From assembly GCF_011745365.1 (NCBI RefSeq), contig NW_024468911.1, forward strand, positions 2,660,759 through 2,724,758: a stretch of 64,000 nucleotides of DNA, read 5' to 3'. Shown piece by piece: positions 1-10,403 of the stretch; positions within the stretch are counted from its first letter, which is position 1; every line of letters starts with the position of its first letter. The stretch is from Cryphonectria parasitica EP155 (Eukaryota > Ascomycota > Sordariomycetes > Diaporthales > Cryphonectriaceae). The position numbers and the translations under genes are program-made. The notes beneath the pieces were generated by a model. That model was not told where the DNA came from and made no database searches. It worked only from the letters and a program-made list of their open reading frames with translations.

Positions 1-3000
1 CGACAAGATGGCGATTTCGAGACGACGTACTTCCCGGATATCATGGAGACATGGAGCTATGCTTCCCACTCCAACAATGACAACGTCATGTCAGCGGTGG
101 CGGTGACCCTGGCTCTGCTGTTGAAGTTCATATCACAGAGACTCGAGCTCGCGGCACACGGGTTGGGCATTGGCCGAACGCTCCTGCACAAGCGGCAGCA
201 GGATCTCATCGCCCGGAATCTATCAATGGACAAGAGCAAGGAGTTTATAATATCCCCGACGCTAAGGCTGCTGAGGGAGGTCATCTGTCTTGACGGTGGC
301 ACCCTGGCGAAACCGATTTTCCGCGCGAGGAATTTCACCTTTAAGTCCCTGGCCCGGAATATGGGCATTCGGTATCTCGGCGAGGGTCTCGAAGATATGA
401 AGAGGCCGTCGGCCCGTACGAATGCCATCCGCCTCTTCCTGAGTGCGCTCAAGTTCCTGCACGCAGAGGCCAAGGTGGAATTGCTGTCGCAGAAGGAGAT
501 TCCTCTGGCCCTGACAAAATCTCTGAAAGATGATCCACCTTATCTCATCATTGAGATCCTCGACACACTCCAAAATCATGTTCTTAGGGACGAGAAACTC
601 CCCGGACAGATCAAGGGCAAGCTGCTCAACTCAATGGCCCTGAGCCGGTTCGCATCTCTTTACCAATACGAGCACAACACTTCTAAGGACGACGGGAAAA
701 CATCAGTGGAAGACGCTGTCCACACATTTCTTATGGTGGCGTGCACTTCTCCGACGGCAGGTATATTGAGGCCGCAATCTGGGTATTATCCCGGGCATGT
801 CGACCCGGATGACGTTGCGATTCCATTTGCCGGCGATGAGGTGGAGCCTGGTCTGGAAAGCGTCACATGGATGAACAAGTTCCGTGATGACATCCCAGTG
901 CGCAATGTTCTTCTTGCAGACTTCGTCAAGTGCTTGAAGCCACACTCGAATACCAAGCAGAGCGAGCTGCTCCTCGCTATCTTCCAAGCCGCCCCAGAAC
1001 TGGCGGCCCGGTATTTCATCGACAAACAGTCCTTCACATTTGATCCCAAGCTGTCCGCCACGTGGATAGGCTATTCTGCGTTCCTGTACAAGGCAGTCGA
1101 ACAGCCCATCCCAGACTATTTTGGTCACGCGAATGGATATGCTCGCGTTCCTCCGCCGACATCCATCATCATTGATAATATTCTGCCACTTCCCATGACC
1201 CAGAAGATCCTTGTCAAATGCCTGGCGCAGAGTTCGGACCTCATTCCTTTCATCGTCATGCGACTGCTGGTGGCTGCCATGCAGAAGCTGCAAATAGCTC
1301 TCGGATTTCACGGAGAAGCAGCAAAGACCCAGAACCGGTCTATATGGGATGACTCTGCACGGAGACTTATTGATGAGTTCTGTCAACGGGCGCCAGGTAC
1401 GAAAGAGGTCATTGCGTGCTACAGAGGGGTGGGCGACTCAGATCTGCTGCAGCGTGAGGCGGCGAGCCGGCTGCTGAGGCTCTACTACGAGGTTATCCCT
1501 CAAGTGGCTCTGATGGCCAAGTTTGACGTGTCACCGCTGCTCATCCAAGCCATCAAAGCTCTGGACGAGGAGCAAAAGAGCGACGAGGACCGCAGGCTTC
1601 GGCTGGTGGAATTGGACAACCTACTCGCAATCGCTGGATACTCCCCAGGCATGAGATGGTTCGCCAAGTCCCAGGATCTGCTAGTGTCTCCCTTTGTGGC
1701 TCTGCTCAAAGTCCTCATCACTGCGCCCGCAGGAGTCTCACTGGATGGGCTCAGGAGCGCTCTGGGTGCAGTGGCAGAAGAGCACCAGCTCATCCAGTCT
1801 GCGGGCGGTAGCTCCCTGCCGCTCCTAGACACCCTGCAGTCGACGCAAGACTCGGCCGAAGTATCATCCTGCAATGCTCTTTGGGCCTTGCTTGACAACA
1901 GCGCATCAAGATGTGCAACAGCTCCGGTCAAGTACCTTGAGATGATGCAAGAATTCTATGACGAAGCGGGTAGCGAGGAGCAACATGGCTCGGGTGATTC
2001 ACTAAGTCCATTCACGCTTGCGTTCATTGAACAGCTTCCGTTCACCGTCCAGTCGGCAAGCGACAACGATCTTTCTATTTTGGCACGCTTCGTCGCCGAC
2101 TACCTGAACTACTCGCGTGGCGAGAACAAGGACGACGACGACGTCTTCGGCCGGCTGCTGGAAAGGGTCGAGTCGGCCTTCTCCGCAAAGCCTTCTGCGG
2201 CCAAGCTGCTGAAGAAACACGCAAAAAAGTCTCATGTCTCGCACGAGCTCTCAAAATGGGGCGCCTCTTTTTCCGCTGGCAAGATCGATGAAGCCTCTGC
2301 GCAGGGGGATGACGATGACACTATGTCACAAGAAGCGCTCACGGAGCTGCTCTTTGCCCCGGCTGCCTCCACAGACATGGAAACCTCAGCCCTTTCGAAG
2401 TGGGCGACTAAAGAGGCGGATGAGCTTATTGAAGAGGGTTACGCTGCCTCTGTCGTGTCACTGCTAGCCTCCGAGCACACCAGCATCAGGAAAGAAGCCC
2501 TCGTCAGTATCTCAAAGATGGCAGCCAAGGTGAACGACTCGTCATACGAGGAGAAGCAGCAGATCTGGCTCCTTCTCTCGGAGCTCGTGGAGTCATGCCG
2601 CTCCCAGGTCGATGCAGGTCCGGTGGCAAACGGGATCGTGGCCTTTGCTCGTCACGCGCTGACGGCGCTCAAGGACCCGCTGCACTGTATGTACGGCAAG
2701 GTCAACTCGTTCCTGCTTCGAGGACCGACATGGAAGCTCGAGAGACTACCTCTTGTGCACGATGTCCTCCAGGAGGGCCCGGAGCTTGACGACACGTACT
2801 ACGCAGAGCTGAGCTGGCTCTTCTCTTACCTGCTCGACGGTCTCCAGGACGAAGCGGATATGTCGACGTATCACAACATGCGCTTGTTTGAACGGGTGCT
2901 ATCCCTAATCGGCAATCCGTACATGCGCCAAAATCTGAGAACATCAGCTCTGAAGATCATATACCGGGCGACGTGCATTGAAGGGGGCAGCACAACCCTG

Positions 3001-3174
3001 GTCACAAGGTTCGGCATTGTCAGCTGGCTTGCGGCGCAGTATGCAGCCCAGGATACAACTTCTGGGGGCGAGGTCTACAAGGCACTGCTCATGAGGATAT
3101 GGGGGACTGCTGATCAGGGGCGAATAGAGGAGTGGAGCAAGGAAGGCATTTCTGATTTATTGGAGAGGGTATGA
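1..3174 (+). CDS. URB1: Nucleolar pre-ribosomal-associated protein Urb1/Npa1 (5' end outside window)
   Basis: Seen: the frame is open from base 1 through the first in-window ATG (43) to a stop at 3172-3174, so 1057 codons are visible and the true start lies to the left. The visible N-terminal part, with its run of helical repeats and the segment GGTLAKPIFRARNFTFKSLA, matches the Urb1/Npa1 family as I know it. The rest is a long alpha-helical solenoid with acidic linkers and a helical C-terminus. Known: Urb1 is a large nucleolar scaffold that acts with Urb2/Npa2, Dbp6, Nop8 and Rsa3 in the earliest pre-60S particles. Inference: this is the orthologue. No intron is evident in the visible part. 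The next gene is on the same strand about 1.1 kb downstream with its own leader, so no co-transcription is implied. Family assignment is fairly sure; domain borders were not computed. Confidence 0.85.
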   Translation, partial: RQDGDFETTYFPDIMETWSYASHSNNDNVMSAVAVTLALLLKFISQRLELAAHGLGIGRTLLHKRQQDLIARNLSMDKSKEFIISPTLRLLREVICLDGGTLAKPIFRARNFTFKSLARNMGIRYLGEGLEDMKRPSARTNAIRLFLSALKFLHAEAKVELLSQKEIPLALTKSLKDDPPYLIIEILDTLQNHVLRDEKLPGQIKGKLLNSMALSRFASLYQYEHNTSKDDGKTSVEDAVHTFLMVACTSPTAGILRPQSGYYPGHVDPDDVAIPFAGDEVEPGLESVTWMNKFRDDIPVRNVLLADFVKCLKPHSNTKQSELLLAIFQAAPELAARYFIDKQSFTFDPKLSATWIGYSAFLYKAVEQPIPDYFGHANGYARVPPPTSIIIDNILPLPMTQKILVKCLAQSSDLIPFIVMRLLVAAMQKLQIALGFHGEAAKTQNRSIWDDSARRLIDEFCQRAPGTKEVIACYRGVGDSDLLQREAASRLLRLYYEVIPQVALMAKFDVSPLLIQAIKALDEEQKSDEDRRLRLVELDNLLAIAGYSPGMRWFAKSQDLLVSPFVALLKVLITAPAGVSLDGLRSALGAVAEEHQLIQSAGGSSLPLLDTLQSTQDSAEVSSCNALWALLDNSASRCATAPVKYLEMMQEFYDEAGSEEQHGSGDSLSPFTLAFIEQLPFTVQSASDNDLSILARFVADYLNYSRGENKDDDDVFGRLLERVESAFSAKPSAAKLLKKHAKKSHVSHELSKWGASFSAGKIDEASAQGDDDDTMSQEALTELLFAPAASTDMETSALSKWATKEADELIEEGYAASVVSLLASEHTSIRKEALVSISKMAAKVNDSSYEEKQQIWLLLSELVESCRSQVDAGPVANGIVAFARHALTALKDPLHCMYGKVNSFLLRGPTWKLERLPLVHDVLQEGPELDDTYYAELSWLFSYLLDGLQDEADMSTYHNMRLFERVLSLIGNPYMRQNLRTSALKIIYRATCIEGGSTTLVTRFGIVSWLAAQYAAQDTTSGGEVYKALLMRIWGTADQGRIEEWSKEGISDLLERV

Positions 3175-4278
3175 TACACACTCATAGTAATCAGAATTCA
3201 CACACAAGCTGTCATGGCATGATTGCATCCAAGCATCGTCTGCTGATGAAAGGGCCAATGCGTAAGTGGTGATATGGGTGAGGGGGGAAGAAATTTGATG
3301 ATAAGGCTGTGTTCTCCTCGATGCATGCTGCATGGGAGGTGCTGGCTGGTGCTGGGCCAATTGGCTCCGAGGCTCATAATGCTTGCCAGTTAAGGGTACT
3401 AATTTAGTGAGTTGGTTGCTGTGGGTGGGTGCTGAGTGAACTTTGCACAGCTGGCTGCATTGAGAATGTGGGGGAGATGGAGAGATAAAACATAGTGTAC
3501 AGTAGTAGTCGCAGTCGCAGTTGCTAGCCTGCCCGTGGACCCCTTCTCCAAAGTCACTTGGCACCACCACCATTGGGCTCTCTCTGTCAACTAACCTCCC
3601 AATTTCTTCACCATCGACACACAAAAAAACGGCCACAATCCATCACCCAATCCAGCTGTCATGAGCGGCAGCAGCAGCAGCGAGAATATCTTCAACAGGA
3701 CCCACAACTGCCACCGAATCCTTCCAAGACCCTCTTCAGGTCTATTTTTGTAGCAACCCTGTACTTGACCAGACCTAGACCTGTATTTGTCTGCCCACTA
3801 CCTCCCTCTGTCTTTGCGAACTGCTCTGTCGCACAAAAGCCTCCCCACACGCGCACACACGAATAAGCCTTCTGCCAAAGCAACCTCACCAGCTGGCAGC
3901 GCCCAGAATCCTCTAGCAAACGCCATATAGACAGACCCAATCAGGGGGGGAACGCCTCATCATACCTCTGCGACCTGTCAAGTGGCTTGTGGCAGCTGCC
4001 TACCTACCTCTGGCTTGCCATTTTATCCAATTCCCGCCCCGACCACGGACTGCCTCGCCCTTCAACTGACCGCCACCAACTCCACTACTCGCGCTACCTA
4101 CCATAGTACCAGCTACCGGCGATCAACATCTTCTCGATCGTGCTGGACTGCACCGTCCTGTCCCTAGCTCGCCAGCACCTCCGTCGTCATAGCACGTGTC
4201 GTCTGCGGGCATCATAGGCCACGTCTTCCCCCATCCCTCCACACATACACATCAACAACCGCAAATGCTGCCACAACC
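3175..4278 (+). other. Intergenic region and long pyrimidine-rich leader of the 4E-T-like gene
   Basis: No gene is recognised between the URB1 stop and the ATG at 4279. From about 3600 the sequence becomes rich in C and T with short CACA/CCAC runs, typical of a long fungal 5' leader. Several short upstream ORFs lie in it (for example 3982-4167). Whether they are translated cannot be judged from sequence alone. Confidence 0.5.
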
Positions 4279-6313
4279 ATGGCAATACGATACGAGCTCA
4301 ATTTCCTACTTCATCTGAAGGAGTCGCCCTTATGCCTCAAGCCGAAGGACCTCCCACCGCGGGAGGACTGGATGGGGTGAGCCTGGCCCCATTGCTGCGG
4401 CCCTCGGGATCTCCTGATGCTAACTAAACATGACCCAGCCCTCCTCCAGATTCGATCCGCGCGCAGACCAAGGCCACAACAGATCGGTTTAAGACAGAAG
4501 CCTCACTGCCCGACCAAGGCGGTCGCCGTCCTGGTGCCGACCGCCACGGGTCTCGCAACGGAAGCAGTATGTGTATCCCGGCGAACACGCAAAAAGTGAC
4601 CTGGAAACGTGCAAGTCCACTGACACTTATATGTTCACCTTTTACAGGCGCAGATGGTATCACGCTTGGCCCACCTCGCACAAATTTCCCCTCCAGCAGC
4701 GCACGAACCAACGCCTTTGGCGACTCCGACCGCAGCGACAGGACTCCACGCGACTCGGAATTCCGCGACCGCTTCTCGCGTGGCAAGATCGGCGGTGGAG
4801 GTGGCGACGGCGATTTCCGCAGTGCGAGAAATACCAACTTCCGTGCGCGCGGCGACGATCGAGATACCGAGGGATGGAGCATGGTCAAGCCCCGCAAGAG
4901 CTTTGGCCAGGAAGGCGCAGAGCGATTTACTGGACGCATGGGCGGCGACAACCGACACAATGACCGCGGGCTTAAGGAGCGTGATGAGCATGATGGTGTC
5001 AAGGATCGACGCCGCACCTTCGAGACTGACGGCGAGGAAGGCGATGCGCCCCGTAGGAATGGCCTCAACCGGGGCAGGACAGACCCGTGGTTCAAGGAGA
5101 ACCCGCCCAAGCCAATCGACGCAACCGAGCGAACATCAAATCGCGAGCGTATCGAGAAGGCAAAGAGTTGGCGTGTGCAGGATGCTGATGAGAAGCCGGG
5201 TAATTCGCGCACCGACCGCGGGAATGCTGAGCGCTACGAGCGGCGATGGGATAGGGATCGTGATCAGCGGCCGGCTGAACGGGAGCCTGAGTGGCTGGAC
5301 GAGCCTCTGGAAGAGAAGGGCGCTGGACATACTGAGGCAGACCTCAAGAAGTTCATGGAGAGCATGAAGGCGAGGGCCGGCCCCAAGGCCGGCGAGGGGC
5401 TTGCAGGTGATGGCTTCGAGGGGGGGGCACCTGGCCTGCCCGCTTTTTTCGCTGCTGACCCTCCCGCTGTCAAGTCGGCGCCAGCTGTGGAGAAGGGACC
5501 AGACCGGTTCTTTGCTGCCTTTGGCGAGACGCAGCTGGCCGCGGCCTCTCCTGCTGCAGGCGATAAGCCAGAACCGGCCAAGGTGCCAGCTGCGAAATCG
5601 TCGAGGTTCGCCAATCTGTTCTCGGCCCAGACTGTCGAGCCTCGTGGGCAAACTGAACCACCTACTCCTGCTGCTGCTGCTTCTGCTGCTGCCATGCCTC
5701 CCATGCTGGGCGGTGGGCTCGTGGATGGCCAGCAGTCCGATGCAGACAAGCAGGCGTTCCAGGCGCTCCTCTCTAAGCTTCAGCTCCCACGCGCAGCTGA
5801 ACAGAGCACACCCACACCGCCCAACGTCAACGCATACTCCCAGCCGCCGCCTCCGGCACAAAAGACACCTCATGATCCTCTTCGAGAGCTGGAACAGACC
5901 CTGGCACAGAAGATACAACTCGGGTCACCCGAGCCCGCAGGCTCCTACGGGATGGGCCGTGTTGTTGAGGAACCTCGTCTGCGCTCCGTGCCGCCAAATG
6001 GACCAGAGATATTGGCTCCACGTCCCGTTCCCCCGCCGAGCCAGCCGCCGTCAGCTCGACCTGATCAGATGTTACAAGACCTTGTCAGCCAGCGTCATAA
6101 TGCCCAGAGTCAAGGCAGCGGCCGAGCAGAGTACGCCCCTGAGCCTCAAGCGGCCTTCCTCATGCAGCTCATGCAGAACCGAATCCCTCAAGACCCACGG
6201 CCGATCGAACAGATTATGCGCCACCCGCAGCCTCAGAGACAGGCTGCAATTCCTCACTTCCAAGAGCGCGAGCCAGATTTCCTGCGCGATCGCATTCCTC
6301 CTCAGCAGCAACA

Positions 6314-6349
<36 letters not shown>

Positions 6350-6851
6350 GGCGATGCGTCCACCGCAACCTCCAGCTGGCTTCACTGAGGAGCAGTTCCG
6401 CCGTGCCGACGACCCCGGCCGGCTGATGCAGCCCCCTCAGATCCTCCAACGTCAGGCCATGGCACCACCGGGTCTGGAAGGCATGCCAGGACAGCAGCCG
6501 CTATGGGCTGGCCAGCAGGGACCTCCAGGTGCGCAGCGTCAACCGCCGATGATATTGCCACCAGGATTCCAGGGCGGTCGGCCTCCCAACGGCCCCATGC
6601 CTCCTGGCATGTTCAACCCGGCCGCCATGCCTCCAGCGATGTTCTCCCCCCCTGAAAACATGCCAGGCGGTCAACGGGTGCAGCCGCCTCCAGGCTTCTT
6701 CCCCGGTGGTCCACCTCCTGGACCAGCCTTCATGCCTGGACCCCCGGGTATGGGAGGTGCTTTTCCCGGGCCCGATGGTATGCTGTTCCCTGGGCCTTTT
6801 GATGGCCGTGGCGGCATGCCACCACCTGGCGCCGCGCCTTTCCGCAGATAG
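4279..6851 (+). CDS. 4E-T-like eIF4E-binding protein (translational repressor / mRNP factor)
   Basis: Rebuilt model: exons 4279-4376, 4439-4566 and 4648-6851, giving 809 aa. Intron 1 is GTGAGC..CTAAC..CCAG and intron 2 is GTATGT..ACAG; all phases join cleanly. The ATG sits in a strong context (CAACCATGG). Exon 1 encodes MAIRYELNFLLHLKESPLC, in which Y5-x4-L10-L11 is a canonical eIF4E-binding motif (YxxxxL-phi). This is followed by an Arg/Asp/Gly-rich segment, an EPEWLDEP element near residue 288 that resembles the EEPEW segment of animal 4E-T, then long P/Q/M-rich disordered sequence. That tail has a poly-Q tract at about residues 628-645 and GMPPG/PPGF repeats to the end. Known: 4E-T and Cup-type proteins bind eIF4E at P-body or mRNP sites and repress cap-dependent initiation. 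Inference: this is the fungal counterpart. The C-terminal partner-binding segments are not identified. Confidence 0.72.
6302..6352 (+). repeat. CAG/CAA repeat encoding poly-glutamine
   Basis: A run of CAG/CAA codons within the 4E-T-like gene encodes about 16 consecutive glutamines in the disordered C-terminal half. Such tracts vary in length between strains and promote condensation in P-body proteins. Its effect here is inference. Confidence 0.85.
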
Positions 6852-7925
6852 AAACAAATTGAAGATGGTATTTTTTTTGGTCAGTTTCAACAGCCGGGAT
6901 GACACGGGGCCCATAAAGAGCGAGGGTAAGCTGTGAAGGCAAAAGTGAGCTTATTCTCCGATCTAGTTGTTGTCTTTTTTGGGGGCCTATCAAAGGAAAA
7001 TCATCAAGGCGATATCGGGCCAACCCCCCCCCCCCCCCTTTTCTTTTCTTCTTCTTCTCTCTCTCTCGCGCACGCGCGCGGAACAGCAGCCCCCCGAGCT
7101 CCGAAAGACAGTGAGAAAACCGCAGGTCTTGCTATTCTTTCTTTTTCACATTACACGGGCCCAGAAAAGGACCTACCACCAATCTTCACCAGGTGGTGAT
7201 GATGATGACGATGGAAGTGGTTGGCGCCTGGAGCCTTTGGGCTTTGACTTTGGGTTGGTTGATCGCGGGCTTTTCTTCTTCTAAGCGGTCTTTGAAAATC
7301 TTTGAAATTGGGGGGTGGGAGAGACGAGCAATGGACGACTGTAACTACCCACATTCTAGGCGCGTGTCTACAAGAGATAGTGATGAGTGTACGAATGAGA
7401 CACATTTTGCTGCCCGAGAGTGCATCAAGCGCCCTGCCCATCGGGGGATACGTGTCGTGAGAGAGAGATGAGAATCATTCACAGGGCCATGAAAGCTATC
7501 GATATTAAATCACCCTAGACAACCTGTTCTAGAGAAGACAATCTGCCCCCCCCCCCTTCTCCTCGATGCACAATCGTTATAGGAGATTTTCAGAAGTGAC
7601 AGTACAGTATCTACAGTAAGGCGTCTGTCTGCCTCTCTTTCTCTCTCTTTCGTGTTCTCCCCTCAAGAAACGCCATGCTGATAATGCTTGGTCGATGCCG
7701 TTGTTGCTTCGAAAGGAGACATAATCCCAAGAGAAGGAGAAGAACACCCACCTACCCATCCACCCTATCCACCTAAAATCCAAATTCCCCATCCAAAAGC
7801 CACAGCCTAACGTCCGATCTATGTCCAACTCCCCTCCCATCATCTCCTTGAGGCCGCTCTCCAGTGAACAACAACAATGATTACAGGACGAAGCTGCTTC
7901 GACAGATCCACGCATCTCAGAATCT
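6852..7925. other. 3' intergenic region between convergent genes, with low-complexity tracts
   Basis: This lies tail-to-tail between the 4E-T-like gene and SEC1. It holds a 15-C run (7024-7038) followed by CT-rich sequence, an 11-C run (7546-7556) and short GATGAT runs. I see no gene. Both 3' UTRs and their poly(A) signals must lie here. Confidence 0.6.
7024..7038 (+). repeat. 15-C homopolymer
   Basis: An unbroken run of 15 C in the 3' intergenic region. Similar runs occur at 7546-7556 (11), 21336-21346 (11), 25061-25074 (14) and 40931-40942 (12). All are intergenic; their exact lengths may be sequencing-dependent. Confidence 0.85.
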
Positions 7926-10403
7926 CTATTTCTTGATGCCAAAAATGTTGCGCTTCTTCTTCTTCTCCTTCTCCAGCTTGTTGCTGTCGGAGCTCGCCGT
8001 CGGCGAGTGGTAGCTGGCACTACTCGCCCCGCCGTTGGCCGGCGGCGGAACGGGCGAGGGACGGGGCGGTGCGCTGGCTATGGACATGGCTGACATCTGT
8101 TGTGTCGGCGCCATCATAGGCCCTGGTCGTCCAGGAAGGCCTCCCCGTGGACCCGGAGGCAGACCGCCACCAGGCCCTCCCTTAGGGGGCGGTGCCGGCG
8201 CGCCTTGGGAGTACATCACAGGAGGTGGCGTGGGTCGCTCGGGTTCCGTCACCCACTTGGGAAGCCCTGGTTTGCGGAGCATCGGCAGGTCCAGCCTGTT
8301 CCTGTCGAGGTCGAGGTCTTGGACCTGGCGAAGGAACAACTTGGGCGAGACCATGTGGCTGGTGATCAGAAAGACCTCGCGGTTGTGTTTCTCCGCGACC
8401 TCATAGCATGCCCTGGATTCGGAAAAGGTCGCACCACCCGCCATGAAGACGATGAGTCGCTGGCGGTTGTCCTGCCGTCGCGTAGCTCCGGCACCGGTGC
8501 GACTCGCCCAGCTCGGCTTGGCGGCCCGTAGCGAGCTCTGAACCTGTCCTACCTCCATGGCCTCCTGGTCCTCTTGCTTCGTGTACGGGAATACGTCGTG
8601 CTGTAGCCTGCCTTCGCAGAAGTATTCCAGCATGTGCTTCACGTTTGGATGATACCGAACCAGGCCATACTCTTCGTTTAGTTCTTGTTTGGTGTCGACA
8701 GGAAACAAGGGCTCTGGCGCTTTTCTTTCGTCCTTGAGGGGTGCAAGTATCCGAGCTCCGAGGAGCTGTAGGTTATGAATGATATCCAGCTTCTCGCTCT
8801 TCGGCTCGCCCCCATAAAGCTGCGCGTGAGCCAAAAGCCTCTTGATGTCCTCCTCGACCACACCGTACCGGTAAATCAACCATGCGATGATCAGTCGCTC
8901 CCTGTCGATGGGCAGGACAGATTCGTCATCGAGCAGCCTCACAATTGTTGGTAAGAGGTTCTTTGCTTTGCGAAGATCCTCGTCCAGCCCGGTTGCCAAC
9001 GACTGCTCGACCGACTGGATTTCTGGAAGTTTGCGTGCCTGGAACGCATTCATGCAGTCCTCGGCCATGGCCAGGTGCAGGGTGTAAGCGTCCTTCAACT
9101 GCTGGTATTTCGGCATGTTGGCCAACATGTCCTTGATCATGTTTAAGTTGGCCGGGTTTCCGTCGTCTGTGGCACCTGGGTTTTCGGCTACAAATTTCTG
9201 AAATTTTGACATGAGCGTGTCAATTGTGTCTTTCATGTGCCGATGCCTGTTCTCCACCCATGTCTCGTCCTTCTCCTGCAGCTCCATGTCCTGCTCTTCT
9301 TCTCCGTCGTTGATCTTGATGCGGTACGTCACCTTCTCCCCCTCCTTGATGGGCAGAAGGTCGTGCGCCATGGCCTGGTAAGTGAACTCGTGTAGCAAAG
9401 GTGCCATCAAGTCCATAGACCTGTCCGTTATGAAGAGGACGCTCTGTGGCCGCGACGACGGTGGCGGGTATTCCTGGTGTCTCCGCGCATAGTTGTCAAG
9501 CTCTTGCTGGAGGAGGTTGGCAAAGTGGTAGCAGAGAACCTGTGCGTCGTGTAGGGCTGCATTGGGCCTGTAGTACCGAATCTTGGGGTACTCGCCCAGG
9601 GACACGCAGACATCCGTGATCTGTGGTACGTACAGAGTTAGCTTCAATTTCGACTAGGAGATGGGATCGAGGGGGGTCCTCATCACCTTGCGGGCCAGCG
9701 TTTCCATATGTTCCTTGACCAGATCGTTGCATTTCGGGTTGTACAGCGTGGGAAAGCTGTATGGGTCGCGGAAGGTGATCAAGTGCGACTCTCGGGGAAA
9801 GAAGTCAATGTTGAGCTCGTGTTCGCCAGCGATCGACCTGCTTGCGCGGCTTGAGGCGATGCGGTCTCGCAGTCGTCGACTCAGAGTGTTGATCCATAAC
9901 AGGTGGGCCCGCTGGTACCGTTGTTTTTCGAGGTCCGCCACAAGTGTCTCAACAATGTGTTGTTGCGGGGAGAGCAGGTATATAGCCGACATGCCAGGAT
10001 TTGCGTCTCTCTTCTCCTCAAGACGCTCAATATCTATTCCATGTATGTGAGTGTTGGGAACTTGAGTATGAAACGGGGCCGGCCAGCAACTAGCACATAC
10101 TAGCGATGTTGATGTTGAGGATGTCATCTTCCTTGACAGTGTTGTCCAGAAGCCTCTTGGACTCTGTGTCGGTCACAAGGATCATCCACTAAGGAGCAAT
10201 AGAGAACATTAGCTACTTGAAACCCTGGCCCTTCTCCCGTGGTCTGGGGACATGGTTTGTTTCTTCTCCTTACCTCGCCATTGGTTACCTCCTTGATTTT
10301 GGAGATGATGACTGGCAATGTTGGAATCAGCAGCTGTTCTTGAAGATAGAGCTTATTCGCAGTGCTCACTGTCTTCTTGTATCTGGAAAGCAGAGACCCC
10401 CAT
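7926..10403 (-). CDS. SEC1: Sec1/Munc18-family SNARE regulator Sec1
   Basis: Rebuilt model on the minus strand: exons 10403-10370, 10311-10274, 10188-10101, 10033-9687 and 9620-7926, 733 aa in all. The introns are GT..AG and every phase joins. The N-terminus MGVSAFQIQEDIIISKIKEV, then an NGEW element and KEDDILNINIANIERLEE, follow the Sec1 family start. Downstream landmarks are AIYLLSPQQHIVE, ITDRSMDL (a domain-2 hallmark) and IVFMAGGATFSESRACYEV near the C-terminal end of the SM fold. A Pro/Gly-rich tail ending in a Lys-rich stretch follows. Known: Sec1 binds assembled Sso1/Sec9/Snc SNARE complexes at sites of polarised exocytosis such as hyphal tips. The first two coding exons are only 34 and 38 nt. 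The gene converges with the 4E-T-like gene. Length is normal for the family. Confidence 0.9.

Noticed and set aside
28..600. Minus-strand open frames over the start of URB1
   Set aside because: They lie opposite a clearly conserved coding frame and show no family features.
5136..6449. Long antisense frames inside the 4E-T-like gene (for example 5136-5918, and Leu-rich ones opposite the poly-Q tract)
   Set aside because: They are reverse complements of low-complexity coding sequence; the poly-Leu is just antisense poly-Q.
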